Shown in pieces: positions 1 to 8,580 of a stretch of 64,000 nucleotides of DNA (positions are counted from its first letter, which is position 1; each line of letters starts with the position of its first letter). The DNA lies in the NCBI GenBank assembly GCA_965232465.1, contig OZ246977.1, positions 186,001 through 250,000 of the forward strand. Reading direction: 5' to 3'. The translations under genes and the position numbers were made by a program. This DNA is from G965232465 sp965232465 (GTDB lineage Bacteria; Pseudomonadota; Alphaproteobacteria; JAQWUY01). The notes below the pieces were generated by a model. That model worked only from the letters and a program-made list of their open reading frames with translations. It was not told where the DNA came from and ran no database searches.

Positions 1-1
1 T

Positions 2-160
2 GCCGGCGTGCAAGGGGATCTTGGTCCGAAATTAAACAAAGAGCGGGATGATAGCTACTGGTTAAACCAACCGGGGGCACCAAAACCAAAATTGGCAAAT
101 GAAAAGCCAAAACCGATTACTGTTAATTATGATGATCTAGTATCCTCATGGAAAAAGTAA
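2..160 (+). CDS. C-terminal end of a solute-binding protein, probably the glycerol ABC importer GlpV (partial)
   Basis: An open frame enters from the left edge and ends at TAA 158-160, giving the last 52 residues of a protein. The tail is rich in Pro and Lys and contains PGAPKPKLANEKPKPITV followed by a YDDL segment. This resembles, from memory, the C-terminus of the glycerol-binding protein GlpV of Rhizobium. The two genes that follow, glpD and glpK, fit the rhizobial glp locus. If correct, the protein is a periplasmic receptor that delivers glycerol to an ABC importer encoded upstream of this window. The family call rests on a short tail plus context and is moderate. Confidence 0.5.
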   Translation, partial: AGVQGDLGPKLNKERDDSYWLNQPGAPKPKLANEKPKPITVNYDDLVSSWKK

Positions 161-172
161 TAGCACTTTACG

Positions 173-199
173 CTTTGGGGGGATATATGCCCCCCAAAG
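173..199 (+). terminator. Perfect intercistronic hairpin before glpD
   Basis: A 10-bp perfect stem (173-182 pairs with 190-199) closes a 7-nt loop, with six G:C pairs. It is not followed by a T-run. It sits between the end of the binding-protein gene and glpD, so it is more likely an mRNA-processing or attenuation hairpin than a full terminator. Similar hairpins follow the other two binding-protein genes in this window. Confidence 0.55.
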
Positions 200-221
200 T
201 ATGGGTACAAGAAATATACAT

Positions 222-1817
222 ATGACACAGGATATATCAGATATATTTATCATTGGTGGCGGTATCAATGGTTGTGGCATTGCCCGTGATTTTGTTGGGC
301 GGGGGTTGTCGGTAATATTGGCGGAAATGGGCGATATAGGCGGTGCCACTTCGTCCGCTTCGACAAAAATGTTTCATGGGGGATTGCGTTATTTGGAATA
401 CTTTGAATTTTCACTGGTCAAAAAAGCCCTGAAAGAACGGGAAATCCTGTTATCCGCTATGCCCCATATCAGCTGGCCGATGCGTTTTGTCATTCCTTAT
501 CATCAGGACATGCGATTTGATAACACCACCCCCACTTCGAAGCTATTGGGCATCTTATTTCCATGGTTGCGGGGGCAACGCCCGGCGTGGATTATTCGTA
601 TAGGGTTGTTTTTATACGACCATTTGGGCGGTCGAAACATACTGCCGGTATCAAACAGCATAGATTTAACCACGGACATTGCCGGCGAAGCCTTACAACA
701 CAGATTCACCAGAGGTTTTGAATATTCTGATTGCTGGATACAGGACACCCGCTTGGTGTGTTTAAACGCCCGTGATGCCAAACAACGGGGGGCGGATATT
801 ATGGTACGCACCGTGGTTACCCATGTGCAACGGTGCGATGGTATTTGGCACATCACCCTGTGCGACCTTGATAAAAATACTACACTGAAAAAATATGCCA
901 AATGTATAATCAATGCCTCTGGTCCATGGGTAAATGATGTTTTGCATACCAAAATCCACGATCACACAACACAACACAGCAATGCGCACCATGCCCCTTT
1001 GCAAAAAATCCGCTTGGTTCGGGGCAGTCACATTGTGGTTAAGAAGTTTTACGACCACGATAAAGCCTATTTTTTACAAGGCACAGATGGGCGGATTATG
1101 TTTACCATACCCTATGAACAAGAATATACTCTTATTGGCACCACCGATGTGGATCACCATGCAAGCATGGATACAGTTGCCTGTAGCACAGAAGAAATGT
1201 CCTATATGTGTGATTTTGTCAATCAATATTTTAAGGCACAAATTACCCCTGAAGATGTGGTGTGGAGTTTTGCCGGTGTACGACCATTGCATGACAATGG
1301 GGCGGATACGGCGTCCGCTACCACACGGGATTATACATTTACCGTTGATACACAAGACAAAACCGCACCCATATTACATATTTTTGGCGGTAAAATCACC
1401 ACATACCGCAAACTTGCCGAATCCGCATTTACCCACATAGCCGACTTTTTCCCCCATGCCGGGGGGCATTGGACGGCGGGGCAACCCTTGGCAGGAGGGG
1501 ATTTTGCCATCGATGAGGTCGACAGCTTAATCGCCAAAGCCATCACAGATTTTGGGTTTTTAACCCCTTGGATGGCAACCCGTTTGGTCCGTTGTTACGG
1601 TACCGATATATGGCAATTCTTACATGCCGATGCGGACAAAAACGGCATGGATTTTGGTATGGGTTTAAGTGAGGCAGAAATAAACTGGTTGATAAAAACT
1701 GAATTTGTCCGCACCGCTGACGATGTGCTGTGGCGTCGCACCCGTATGGGGTTGCATTTAACAACATCACAAATACAGACCGTACATACATGGTTTAACA
1801 ATAAAAATCACGCATAA
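222..1817 (+). CDS. glpD: Glycerol-3-phosphate dehydrogenase, FAD-dependent
   Basis: Oxidises sn-glycerol 3-phosphate to dihydroxyacetone phosphate at the inner membrane, passing electrons to quinone. The N-terminus carries the FAD-binding Rossmann motif IIGGGINGCGIARDFVGRGL, and the following GATSSASTKMFHGGLRYLE segment is typical of GlpD. The C-terminal domain (roughly residues 400-531) is also present, and the length is normal for the family. I place the start at ATG 222: an in-frame ATG at 201 directly abuts the hairpin ending at 199, leaving no room for a ribosome site, and family members normally begin just before the FAD motif. glpK follows after 11 bases, so the two form an operon. 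Confidence 0.95.
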   Translation: MTQDISDIFIIGGGINGCGIARDFVGRGLSVILAEMGDIGGATSSASTKMFHGGLRYLEYFEFSLVKKALKEREILLSAMPHISWPMRFVIPYHQDMRFDNTTPTSKLLGILFPWLRGQRPAWIIRIGLFLYDHLGGRNILPVSNSIDLTTDIAGEALQHRFTRGFEYSDCWIQDTRLVCLNARDAKQRGADIMVRTVVTHVQRCDGIWHITLCDLDKNTTLKKYAKCIINASGPWVNDVLHTKIHDHTTQHSNAHHAPLQKIRLVRGSHIVVKKFYDHDKAYFLQGTDGRIMFTIPYEQEYTLIGTTDVDHHASMDTVACSTEEMSYMCDFVNQYFKAQITPEDVVWSFAGVRPLHDNGADTASATTRDYTFTVDTQDKTAPILHIFGGKITTYRKLAESAFTHIADFFPHAGGHWTAGQPLAGGDFAIDEVDSLIAKAITDFGFLTPWMATRLVRCYGTDIWQFLHADADKNGMDFGMGLSEAEINWLIKTEFVRTADDVLWRRTRMGLHLTTSQIQTVHTWFNNKNHA

Positions 1818-1828
1818 GGAAAGAATAT

Positions 1829-3307
1829 ATGAAATATATATTAGCTATTGACCAAGGGACGACCTCCACACGGGCGGTGCTGTTTGATGCGAACATGCAC
1901 ATAATGGGCATATCGCAACAGGAATTTACCCAATACTTTCCCGCATCGGGTTGGGTGGAACACGACCCAGAAGAATTGTATACCACCACCATTGCCACCT
2001 GTACACAGGTTATAAAACAAGCAAACATTAGCGTTGATGACATTGTGTCCGTGGGCATCACCAACCAACGGGAAACAACTATCTTGTGGGATAAAAACAC
2101 CGGTAAACCCCTATATAATGCCATTGTGTGGCAAGACAGACGCACCGCCACCTATTGTGACCAGTTGCAACAAACGGGACATACCCGGATGATACGGCAA
2201 AAAACGGGTCTTCTTATCGATTCGTATTTTTCCGCAACGAAAATAAAATGGATTCTCGACCATACGCATACACATACGGATGCCGCACAAGGTAAGATTT
2301 TGTTTGGTACCGTTGACAGCTATTTGATATGGCGCTTAACAGGGGGGAAATCACATGTAACCGATGCCACAAACGCCGCCCGTACTATGCTGTATAATAT
2401 TGGTGTGGGGCAGTGGGACACTGATATTTGCCAGCTGATGGACATTCCCCCTTGTATGTTGCCAACGGTAAAAAACTGTGGCGATGATTTTGGTGTTATC
2501 GACGGGGCGATTTTGGGTAAACCTTTGCCGATCAACGGTGTTGCCGGCGACCAACAAGCGGCGACTATTGGACAGGCGTGCTTTACACCGGGGATGATGA
2601 AATCCACCTATGGCACCGGGTGTTTTGCCTTGTTAAACAGCGGCGATACCATGATTTTGTCGCAAAATAATTTATTGACCACCATTGCCTATCAACTAAA
2701 AGGCAAGGTTACATACGCTCTGGAGGGTAGTATTATGGTGGCGGGATCGGTTGTCCAATGGTTACGGGATGGGTTAAAAATTATTACCACTGCTGGCGAA
2801 ACTCAAGATCTTGCCGAACAAGCCGACCCTGAGCAAGATGTGGTTTTGGTGCCTGCTTTTACAGGGTTGGCAGCACCGTATTGGAATATGCAGTGCCGTG
2901 GGGGGATTTTCGGTCTAACCCGTAACACAGGAAGGGCGGAAATTGCCAAAGCTGCCCTGCAAAGTGTAGGGTATCAAACCCGTGATTTATGGGAGTGTAT
3001 GCAGGCGGATTGGGGCGATGTTACCCAAAAATGTACTTTACGGGTGGACGGGGGGATGTGTATGTCTGATTGGACATTACAGTTTTTATCGGATATTATC
3101 GGGGCAGAAGTCGACCGCCCGAAAATTTTGGAAACCACGGTGGTGGGCGTGGCATGGCTGGCGGGTATGCACACAGGGCTGTACCCCAATCAACAACAAT
3201 TTATCAAAACTTGGCAATTAGACCGCACCTTTACCCCCACCATGAACCCACAAAAAAGAGAAACCCTGTACAAAGGATGGCAAAACGCTGTACAAAGGAT
3301 TTTATAG
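1829..3307 (+). CDS. glpK: Glycerol kinase
   Basis: Phosphorylates glycerol to glycerol 3-phosphate with ATP in the cytoplasm, supplying GlpD. The FGGY-kinase start AIDQGTTSTRAVLFD, the WQDRRT segment, the GVAGDQQAA motif and the TYGTGCF segment are all visible. The 492-residue length is close to the family norm. A good ribosome site (AAGGA) lies just ahead of ATG 1829, 11 bases after glpD. Nothing is missing or broken. The gene ends the glycerol operon, and a likely new promoter lies about 20 bases after its stop. Confidence 0.96.
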   Translation: MKYILAIDQGTTSTRAVLFDANMHIMGISQQEFTQYFPASGWVEHDPEELYTTTIATCTQVIKQANISVDDIVSVGITNQRETTILWDKNTGKPLYNAIVWQDRRTATYCDQLQQTGHTRMIRQKTGLLIDSYFSATKIKWILDHTHTHTDAAQGKILFGTVDSYLIWRLTGGKSHVTDATNAARTMLYNIGVGQWDTDICQLMDIPPCMLPTVKNCGDDFGVIDGAILGKPLPINGVAGDQQAATIGQACFTPGMMKSTYGTGCFALLNSGDTMILSQNNLLTTIAYQLKGKVTYALEGSIMVAGSVVQWLRDGLKIITTAGETQDLAEQADPEQDVVLVPAFTGLAAPYWNMQCRGGIFGLTRNTGRAEIAKAALQSVGYQTRDLWECMQADWGDVTQKCTLRVDGGMCMSDWTLQFLSDIIGAEVDRPKILETTVVGVAWLAGMHTGLYPNQQQFIKTWQLDRTFTPTMNPQKRETLYKGWQNAVQRIL

Positions 3308-3328
3308 CAAAAAAATAAAAAAAAGGGG

Positions 3329-3387
3329 TTGACATTATTGCATTTGTGTTTTAGTGTGCAGGTTTAGTACACAAAATTGAGTGTACT
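3329..3387 (+). promoter_or_regulatory. Putative promoter and palindromic operator for the lipoprotein gene
   Basis: TTGACA occurs at 3329-3334, and 17 bases later is a weak -10 candidate (TAGTGT). Just downstream is an inverted repeat AGTACAC-N8-GTGTACT (3366-3387) placed like a repressor operator. The following gene starts at 3430 with a clear AGAAAGGA ribosome site. No regulator is assigned. Confidence 0.4.
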
Positions 3388-3429
3388 ATGGCAGTATAAA
3401 AGTATTCAAAATTCAGAAAGGAAAAAATT

Positions 3430-4041
3430 ATGAATATTAAAAATATCTTTGCAACGCTTGCTTTGGGAGCTATTTTAGCGGGTTGCTTTCACACACACAA
3501 ACAAGACACAGTAACAACAGCAGTATCAAACTCTGGCACCAATAAACAAGATTATCCGCTGGAGTTCCGTAGCACATATCTTACACCTAAGGCTGCATTA
3601 GATGCAGAAGAGATATGGCGTTCAGAACACGCAACGATTGATATAACTACTAAAAGTTATGGAGTCACTACGCCTTTAACATCAGAACAAATGGCTCTTA
3701 TAAAAAGTCAAGGATTAATAACCATTACTTTTGATCATGATATAAGCGATGTTACCGCCATAGAACCAGCAGCAACCAGAGCTATTTTAAACTACCCCAC
3801 CCCCGACGAAGATGTAGTAGGTTTTGTCAATAGTAAAACCTTCATAGGGGGGGGAAGTGAAAAAGAATTAGCAACAGATATAAAAAATAGTCTGCAAGAT
3901 GGTCTGGAAATAGGTGCTTTTCTACTTCAACCGGCTCCCCTTAAAGTAGTAAAATTTAAGTTTCAAATAGCGGCAGATAAGGATGGAAAATACAACCCCT
4001 TTGAAAAAACAATATACTGGATTACCAATTTTGCTTTGTAA
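3430..4041 (+). CDS. Predicted outer-membrane or periplasmic lipoprotein of unknown function
   Basis: The first 19 residues form a lipoprotein signal: a short basic start, a hydrophobic stretch and the lipobox LAGC with Cys19 as the lipidation site. The mature part (about 184 residues) is soluble, has no further membrane segment and shows no motif I recognise. A Gly-rich IGGGS turn sits near residue 139. The ribosome site AGAAAGGA supports ATG 3430. The gene stands alone, with its own putative promoter and palindrome upstream. It lies at the border between the glycerol operon and an AT-rich accessory stretch, so it may belong to the accessory DNA. Function cannot be assigned. Confidence 0.75.
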   Translation: MNIKNIFATLALGAILAGCFHTHKQDTVTTAVSNSGTNKQDYPLEFRSTYLTPKAALDAEEIWRSEHATIDITTKSYGVTTPLTSEQMALIKSQGLITITFDHDISDVTAIEPAATRAILNYPTPDEDVVGFVNSKTFIGGGSEKELATDIKNSLQDGLEIGAFLLQPAPLKVVKFKFQIAADKDGKYNPFEKTIYWITNFAL

Positions 4042-4073
4042 ATCTTAATTTAAAGCAATTAAATACATATTAC

Positions 4074-4086
4074 TTATGCGAAGGTA
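4074..4086 (+). repeat. Short match to the terminal repeat of the IS5-like remnant at 49.65-50.15 kb
   Basis: CTTATGCGAAGGT at 4074-4086 equals the inner part of the right terminal repeat of the defective IS5-like element at 49650-50150. The match stops exactly where the IS3-derived MITE begins. Only about 13 bases are shared, so this may be an end fragment of an older element or chance. Confidence 0.3.
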
Positions 4087-4228
4087 GAAGTGGACCCCAT
4101 TGTTTGGACCACTAAATGTTAAAGTTAAGATAGACTTTTTTGGTTAATTTGCTGTTTATTTTGATTTTACTCCTTGTGTTGTGTAAAATCTATCTTAACA
4201 TATGGTCTAGTTTTTGGGGACCATTTCT
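4086..4228. mobile_element. MITE: internally deleted derivative of the IS3-family element at 61.8 kb
   Basis: Both ends of the complete IS at 61842-63138 are present here in inverted orientation and joined with no transposase between them. Bases 4086 to about 4155 match the right end of that IS (TGGACCCCATTGTTTGGACC and the segment that ends with AAGTTAAGATAGAC). Bases from about 4160 to 4228 match its left end in reverse complement, up to GGGGACCATTTCT. Terminal repeats AGAAGTGGACCCC and AGAAATGGTCCCC agree at 11 of 13 positions. The core from TGG to CCA is 4091-4223, 133 bp. With both ends intact it could be moved by the full-length element. Confidence 0.85.
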
Positions 4229-4465
4229 CTGTACTTACTTATAAACACAACAAAAAAAGTCACTTATTATACTATTTGTCAAAAAGCGTATATTGTTTAT
4301 AGGCATTTACAATTTTTAATAAAATAATTCTTGATTTTTTTTTCATGTATTACTATTCTGATTATGGTTGCTTAAAGCTATAAATGAGGAAGTAATTTCT
4401 GTTTATTACTTGATTTTTTATACTTTTAGTTTTAATATCATTCATTTGACAAGCATAGATTTATT
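4229..4465. other. AT-rich intergenic stretch with no recognised gene
   Basis: About 240 bases between the MITE and the coiled-coil gene, strongly AT-rich with several T-runs. I see no open frame or RNA gene. It probably holds the promoter of the operon that starts at 4466, but I could not pick a convincing -35/-10 pair. Confidence 0.5.
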
Positions 4466-6457
4466 ATGAAAAGAAGTATTATGGAAAAAGTAGATAAAAG
4501 ATCACATATAAAAATTGCAATTTTTGCATGGATTATTGAAATATTGGCATCCCTGTCTGGGTTTGCTGTGGCGTATACACAATATGACAGAGGCGGTTTT
4601 TTAGGTTTTATAAAATCTGGAACTGTGGTGTTTGTGATAATTGCCCTATTGGAACTCACAAAAATACCTTTGTTGGATACCATATACAAAGCGAGAAGTT
4701 TTTTCTGGCGGTGTTTATTTTTGTTTTTGTTTCTGTTTTCTGTATTTCTTACATTTGAAACATTTAATGTTGCTTTGCAAATGAATTATGCAAAGATTTT
4801 ACAAGTTAAAAATTATGAGGATGAAAATGGTAAAAAATATTCCCTTTCTGGTGCATATATGGAATTAGCCAAAATTAACAATACTTCAAAAACCATAGAT
4901 GATTTAGATGATTCGGCTAAGGAAGAGATTAAGAATTTAAATAGCCAGATTAAAACATTAGAATCACAAAGAGATACTGAGATAAAAGGGCTTGAAAATC
5001 AAAAAGGAAATCAAAATCAACAAAATAATGAGGAATACGAAAAACTTTTCACAACTTTGCAAGACCAAAATAACCTTTTAGATGAAAAGAAAAAAGGAGA
5101 TATTACATCTTTGGAAAATCGGAAACGACAATTAAAAATAGACAGACAGGATAAATCCGATCGCATTGATAAGAAGTACAAAAACTTAATTGAAAATGAA
5201 GATAATAAAATTATAGAAGCCCAAAAAGAAGTAGACTATGTACAGCAAAAACTTGAAGATAATGGACTGACGGGACCAGTACTTTTTGGTTTAAAAAGTG
5301 AAAAAAGAAAACAATTGGAACAAGAAAAGGCGGATAAAGAAAGTGCATTACAGCGTATTAAAGCCTCAGTTAGATCTGAAAAAGAGAAATTATCTAATGA
5401 GAAAATCAAAGAACAAAAAAATATTTTTTCAAAAATTGATTCCGATATAGAGTTACTGGACAAGCAAATAAATTCTTTTGAACAAAAGAACCCTGAGTAT
5501 CTAAAACTAAAAGGTGAAAGAGACACTACCCAACAGAGATTAGAAAAATTATCAAAACCGGACACAAAGGTACAATCTTTGGATAGAAAAATACAACAAC
5601 GACGGGAATATTATAATAAAAAAATTGACATATTAAATAAGGAGGTTAGTAAATTAATCGAAAAATCTTTAAATGAAAAAAATAAAAAGATTGAAACCTC
5701 GCGCGAAGTCATACATTTGAAAAATATTATTGCCAATATTGGGGAGGGTATTATGATTTATAATATGGCTTTAAATATTAAACCTTATTATGACAAACTT
5801 TTTGAAGATGAGCACATTAAAGAAAACCCTTTGGCAACATCTTATATTGACAGAAAGTATTTGGACTTAATAGCCATGTTTTGGTTTAGCTCAGTATCAT
5901 TTTTTGCGGCGGTTTTAGGATCATCTATATACCTTGCGTATCTTGTAAGAAGGTATCCCCCCAATCATTGGTTTCGTCCTTTGGCATTTTTAAACAATAC
6001 TATTGTAAAACCCATAACATATATTGGGATTTTCATAGCAAGTGTATTTGGAATTAACAGGAACATTCAGGATGTACCACCACCAACATTACGATCATAT
6101 ATTCGAAAAAGAATAAGACGGATTCTGGCATTAAAGTACAGAAAAGCCAAAACCCCAAAAATTGTCGAAAAGATAAAAATACAATATGTGGAAAAAGAAG
6201 TGCCTAAAATAGTAGAAAAGGTAAAAATAGAGCATGTCGAAAAAGAAGTGTCCAAAGTAATAGAAAAGAAAGTTCCTGTGGAAGTGGTCAAAAAAGAGTA
6301 TATCCATGTGCCTTTGTATACAAATGACATTAGTAAATTGTCCATGTATACAGCTAATGCCAGTCAAAAGATAAAGGAATCGTTAAAAAATAATGAGAAA
6401 AAGCACATAGATAAAATACAGGAGAGTACAAAAAAAGAGAGTACAAAAGATGGTTAA
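4466..6457 (+). CDS. Polytopic membrane protein with a long coiled coil, unknown function
   Basis: I do not recognise the family. Three hydrophobic segments lie near residues 16-38, 49-70 and 82-100. A charged region of about 270 residues (roughly 140-405), dominated by Lys, Glu, Gln and Asn, looks like a long coiled coil. Two further hydrophobic segments lie near 470-492 and 518-531. Close to the C-terminus (about 563-615) a 16-residue unit of the form PKIVEKxKIxxVEKEV is repeated twice and then degenerates. The layout suggests an inner-membrane protein whose coiled coil projects to one side. ATG 4466 or ATG 4481 could be the start; neither has a strong ribosome site. The last 8 bases overlap the next gene, so translation is probably coupled. 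The base composition is much more AT-rich than the glycerol genes, consistent with horizontal transfer. Confidence 0.8.
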   Translation: MKRSIMEKVDKRSHIKIAIFAWIIEILASLSGFAVAYTQYDRGGFLGFIKSGTVVFVIIALLELTKIPLLDTIYKARSFFWRCLFLFLFLFSVFLTFETFNVALQMNYAKILQVKNYEDENGKKYSLSGAYMELAKINNTSKTIDDLDDSAKEEIKNLNSQIKTLESQRDTEIKGLENQKGNQNQQNNEEYEKLFTTLQDQNNLLDEKKKGDITSLENRKRQLKIDRQDKSDRIDKKYKNLIENEDNKIIEAQKEVDYVQQKLEDNGLTGPVLFGLKSEKRKQLEQEKADKESALQRIKASVRSEKEKLSNEKIKEQKNIFSKIDSDIELLDKQINSFEQKNPEYLKLKGERDTTQQRLEKLSKPDTKVQSLDRKIQQRREYYNKKIDILNKEVSKLIEKSLNEKNKKIETSREVIHLKNIIANIGEGIMIYNMALNIKPYYDKLFEDEHIKENPLATSYIDRKYLDLIAMFWFSSVSFFAAVLGSSIYLAYLVRRYPPNHWFRPLAFLNNTIVKPITYIGIFIASVFGINRNIQDVPPPTLRSYIRKRIRRILALKYRKAKTPKIVEKIKIQYVEKEVPKIVEKVKIEHVEKEVSKVIEKKVPVEVVKKEYIHVPLYTNDISKLSMYTANASQKIKESLKNNEKKHIDKIQESTKKESTKDG

Positions 6458-7451
6458 AGACCCTGTTGATTTACATATTCGTGAACAATACAAACAACAT
6501 AGGCATTTTAGAAACATATCCACATTTTTAAATATCTTTTTTATATTGATTGTATTAAGTATATTCGTGCTGATTTGTGTTATTATTTGGAAAGTACTTT
6601 TTTATGAACCAAAGGGGCTTGATAGCATGAGAAATGATATTGGTAATATTTTAAATGCCATTAATAATAATGGGAAGCATATTGTTGAGTATTCTGCTCA
6701 TTTAAATGATAACCAAAATCTTATTATAGATAATTTAAAAGGTATGGAATCAAATATTATTGTTGAAAAAACAGTTGAACAGAATGAAATATTTGAAGAA
6801 TTAAAAAAGGAGTCGAATAATATAAGGAATGATATTGGTAATATCTTAAATGCCATTAATAATAATGGGAAGCATATTGTTGAGTATTCTGCTCATTTAA
6901 ATGATAACCAAAATCTTATTATAGATAATTTAAAAGGTATGGAATCAAATATTATTGTTGAAAAAACAGTTGAACAGAATGAAATATTTGAAGAATTAAA
7001 AAAGGAATCGAATAAAAATAATAAAGGTAACGAAAATGTTATTGTTGAAAAAACAGTTGAACAGAATGAAATATTTGAAGAATTAAAAAAGGAGTCGAAT
7101 AAAAATAATAAAGATAACGAAAATGTTATTGTTGAAAAAACAGTTGAACAGAATGAAATATTTGAAGAATTAAAAAAGGAGTCGAATAAAAATAATAAAG
7201 ATAACGAAAATGTTATTACTTCATATACTATGTTTGAGCTTGTACCCTTTGGGGAAATAGGGTACGAAAAAGTTGTAACTGGTGTTTCATATGATGATTC
7301 AAAAAATAAAAAAATAACAGCAAAATGGTGCTACATGAAGAAGAAACATGTAAGGATAGGGCTTAAATCTACAACTGGTGAGGAATTACATGGTCAGCAT
7401 TTAGTTCCCAAAGATGTTTTGCAGCGGGCAAAAAAGAAGTGTAGATTTTAG
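6450..7451 (+). CDS. Single-pass membrane protein with long near-identical internal repeats, unknown function
   Basis: One membrane segment near residues 24-48 follows a short basic N-terminus, suggesting a type II anchor. The rest is a repeat region. A 65-residue unit occurs twice almost unchanged (from NDIGNILNAI through VEQNEIFEELKKES), and its last part is then iterated as a 29-residue unit three times. The units are rich in Glu, Asn and Lys and look helical. A C-terminal segment of about 75 residues is unique and contains a WCYMKKKHVRIGLKS stretch. The gene starts inside the end of the preceding gene and is followed by the ankyrin gene after 13 bases, so all three form one operon. Function is unknown; a scaffold or tether in the periplasm is a guess. 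Confidence 0.8.
   Translation: MVKDPVDLHIREQYKQHRHFRNISTFLNIFFILIVLSIFVLICVIIWKVLFYEPKGLDSMRNDIGNILNAINNNGKHIVEYSAHLNDNQNLIIDNLKGMESNIIVEKTVEQNEIFEELKKESNNIRNDIGNILNAINNNGKHIVEYSAHLNDNQNLIIDNLKGMESNIIVEKTVEQNEIFEELKKESNKNNKGNENVIVEKTVEQNEIFEELKKESNKNNKDNENVIVEKTVEQNEIFEELKKESNKNNKDNENVITSYTMFELVPFGEIGYEKVVTGVSYDDSKNKKITAKWCYMKKKHVRIGLKSTTGEELHGQHLVPKDVLQRAKKKCRF
6633..7208 (+). repeat. Nested tandem repeats: 195-bp unit x2 and 87-bp unit x3
   Basis: Bases 6633-6827 and 6828-7022 are two nearly identical 195-bp units (65 codons). From 6948 the last part is re-iterated as 87-bp units (29 codons) at 6948-7034, 7035-7121 and 7122-7208, so the two repeat families overlap. Units differ by only a few bases, implying recent expansion or ongoing homogenisation. 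All unit lengths are multiples of three, so copy-number change would keep the reading frame. Confidence 0.9.
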
Positions 7452-7464
7452 AGGAGGGGGTGAA

Positions 7465-8580
7465 ATGAAAAAGATTATATTATTATTATTTTTATTAATT
7501 TTGCCTATAACTGTTTATGCTGACAGGGATGGTTTGTTTGATATTCATTATCGGGATACAAATATAACTGAGGTTAAAAATAAAATAAAAAATGGTGCTG
7601 ATGTTAATGCGGTTGATGAATTTGGACGCACACCATTATTTTGGGCTATTGATTATTATAATGAAAACGCATTAGGGATTGTTCGCTATTTAATAAGCCA
7701 AGGTGCGGATGTTAACTATGTCTCGAATGATGGGTATACCCCATTGATGAGAGCAGTCTCAAAAAATAAAATAGGTATAGTTTCAGTTTTATTAGAAAAT
7801 GGTGCGGATATTTATCATAAAAATATATTTTATGAGAACGCAATTCAAATAGCATATAAAAAAGATTACAGAGATATATACAATTTATTACGAAAAAGTA
7901 TTAAATATGATACTGCCCATAGTGGTAAGTGTGATAATAATTTATTGGGATTGTTTGAAACTAATAATATAATAACGATTTATGAAAATGAAGCATTAAG
8001 AGATAGTCACAGTAATGAAAAAGATGTTACCGTTGATTTTACGCTGTTACATGAATTGATACACTTATTCTTTTTTAATTATGAATTATTTGCGTATCGA
8101 GGAAGTAGGTTTCATCAAACACAAATGGATTTAATTTATGAATATACGAATGAGAATGAAAATTTATCAGGTAAAAGTCATGAGTTGCTGGTTGAAGTTA
8201 CCCAAAAATGGTTATCAGAAGATAATCCATTAGAATTACCTATAATGGATGGTTACAAGTATAGAATGCGTAATGGCAGTCTTGATAGTAATACTGCTAT
8301 TAAAATTAAAGATAATATAAGACAGGTATTGTCTAATATGTTTAGTACTGATGAACTTAGTGATTCGGATATTTACGAAAAAACAAAGAAGGTATTTGCG
8401 TCGCTTGAATCTATGGATGATCATGAATCAAATACCAAGTTATTTGTCGCATATATAAAGAAACAATCTAAGCACTTAGGGGTTAGTGAGGATGATTTGT
8501 TTAATGAGATTAGTTTGAAAATTAAAAAAGAGAGTTGTGCTAGTGAAGAAATAATTTCAGAGGTTAAAAAGGGGTTGTAA
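7465..8580 (+). CDS. Secreted ankyrin-repeat protein with a zincin-like HELIH motif
   Basis: The N-terminus is a classic signal peptide (MKKIILLLFLLILPITVYA, likely cut before Asp20). Residues about 35-145 hold three ankyrin repeats, recognised by NGADVNAVDEFGRTPLFWAI, QGADVNYVSNDGYTPLMRAV and a weaker third copy. Beyond them is a domain of about 220 residues with HELIH at 196-200, which fits the HExxH zinc-binding motif of metallopeptidases. A conserved third ligand cannot be named with confidence, though a Glu sits in SHELLVEVTQ downstream. I chose ATG 7465 because a strong GAGGAGGGGG ribosome site precedes it; an upstream in-frame ATG at 7414 overlaps the previous gene and lacks a signal peptide. 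Enzymatic activity is inferred from one motif only. Confidence 0.75.
   Translation: MKKIILLLFLLILPITVYADRDGLFDIHYRDTNITEVKNKIKNGADVNAVDEFGRTPLFWAIDYYNENALGIVRYLISQGADVNYVSNDGYTPLMRAVSKNKIGIVSVLLENGADIYHKNIFYENAIQIAYKKDYRDIYNLLRKSIKYDTAHSGKCDNNLLGLFETNNIITIYENEALRDSHSNEKDVTVDFTLLHELIHLFFFNYELFAYRGSRFHQTQMDLIYEYTNENENLSGKSHELLVEVTQKWLSEDNPLELPIMDGYKYRMRNGSLDSNTAIKIKDNIRQVLSNMFSTDELSDSDIYEKTKKVFASLESMDDHESNTKLFVAYIKKQSKHLGVSEDDLFNEISLKIKKESCASEEIISEVKKGL

Noticed and set aside
503..952. Long open frame antisense to glpD
   Set aside because: It lies wholly inside a well-supported gene in another frame and shows no domain or ribosome site; similar antisense frames occur in most core genes here.
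6155..6300. Repeated PKIVEK units considered as a DNA repeat or CRISPR-like array
   Set aside because: The units are degenerate at DNA level, directly adjacent and in frame, so they are protein repeats; no CRISPR array or cas gene is seen anywhere in the window.
6633..7208. Tandem repeats considered as a CRISPR array
   Set aside because: There are no unique spacers between the units and the frame stays open, so they are coding tandem repeats.
7414..7464. Upstream start for the ankyrin/HELIH gene at ATG 7414
   Set aside because: It overlaps the previous gene, lacks a ribosome site and would hide the signal peptide; ATG 7465 has a strong site.
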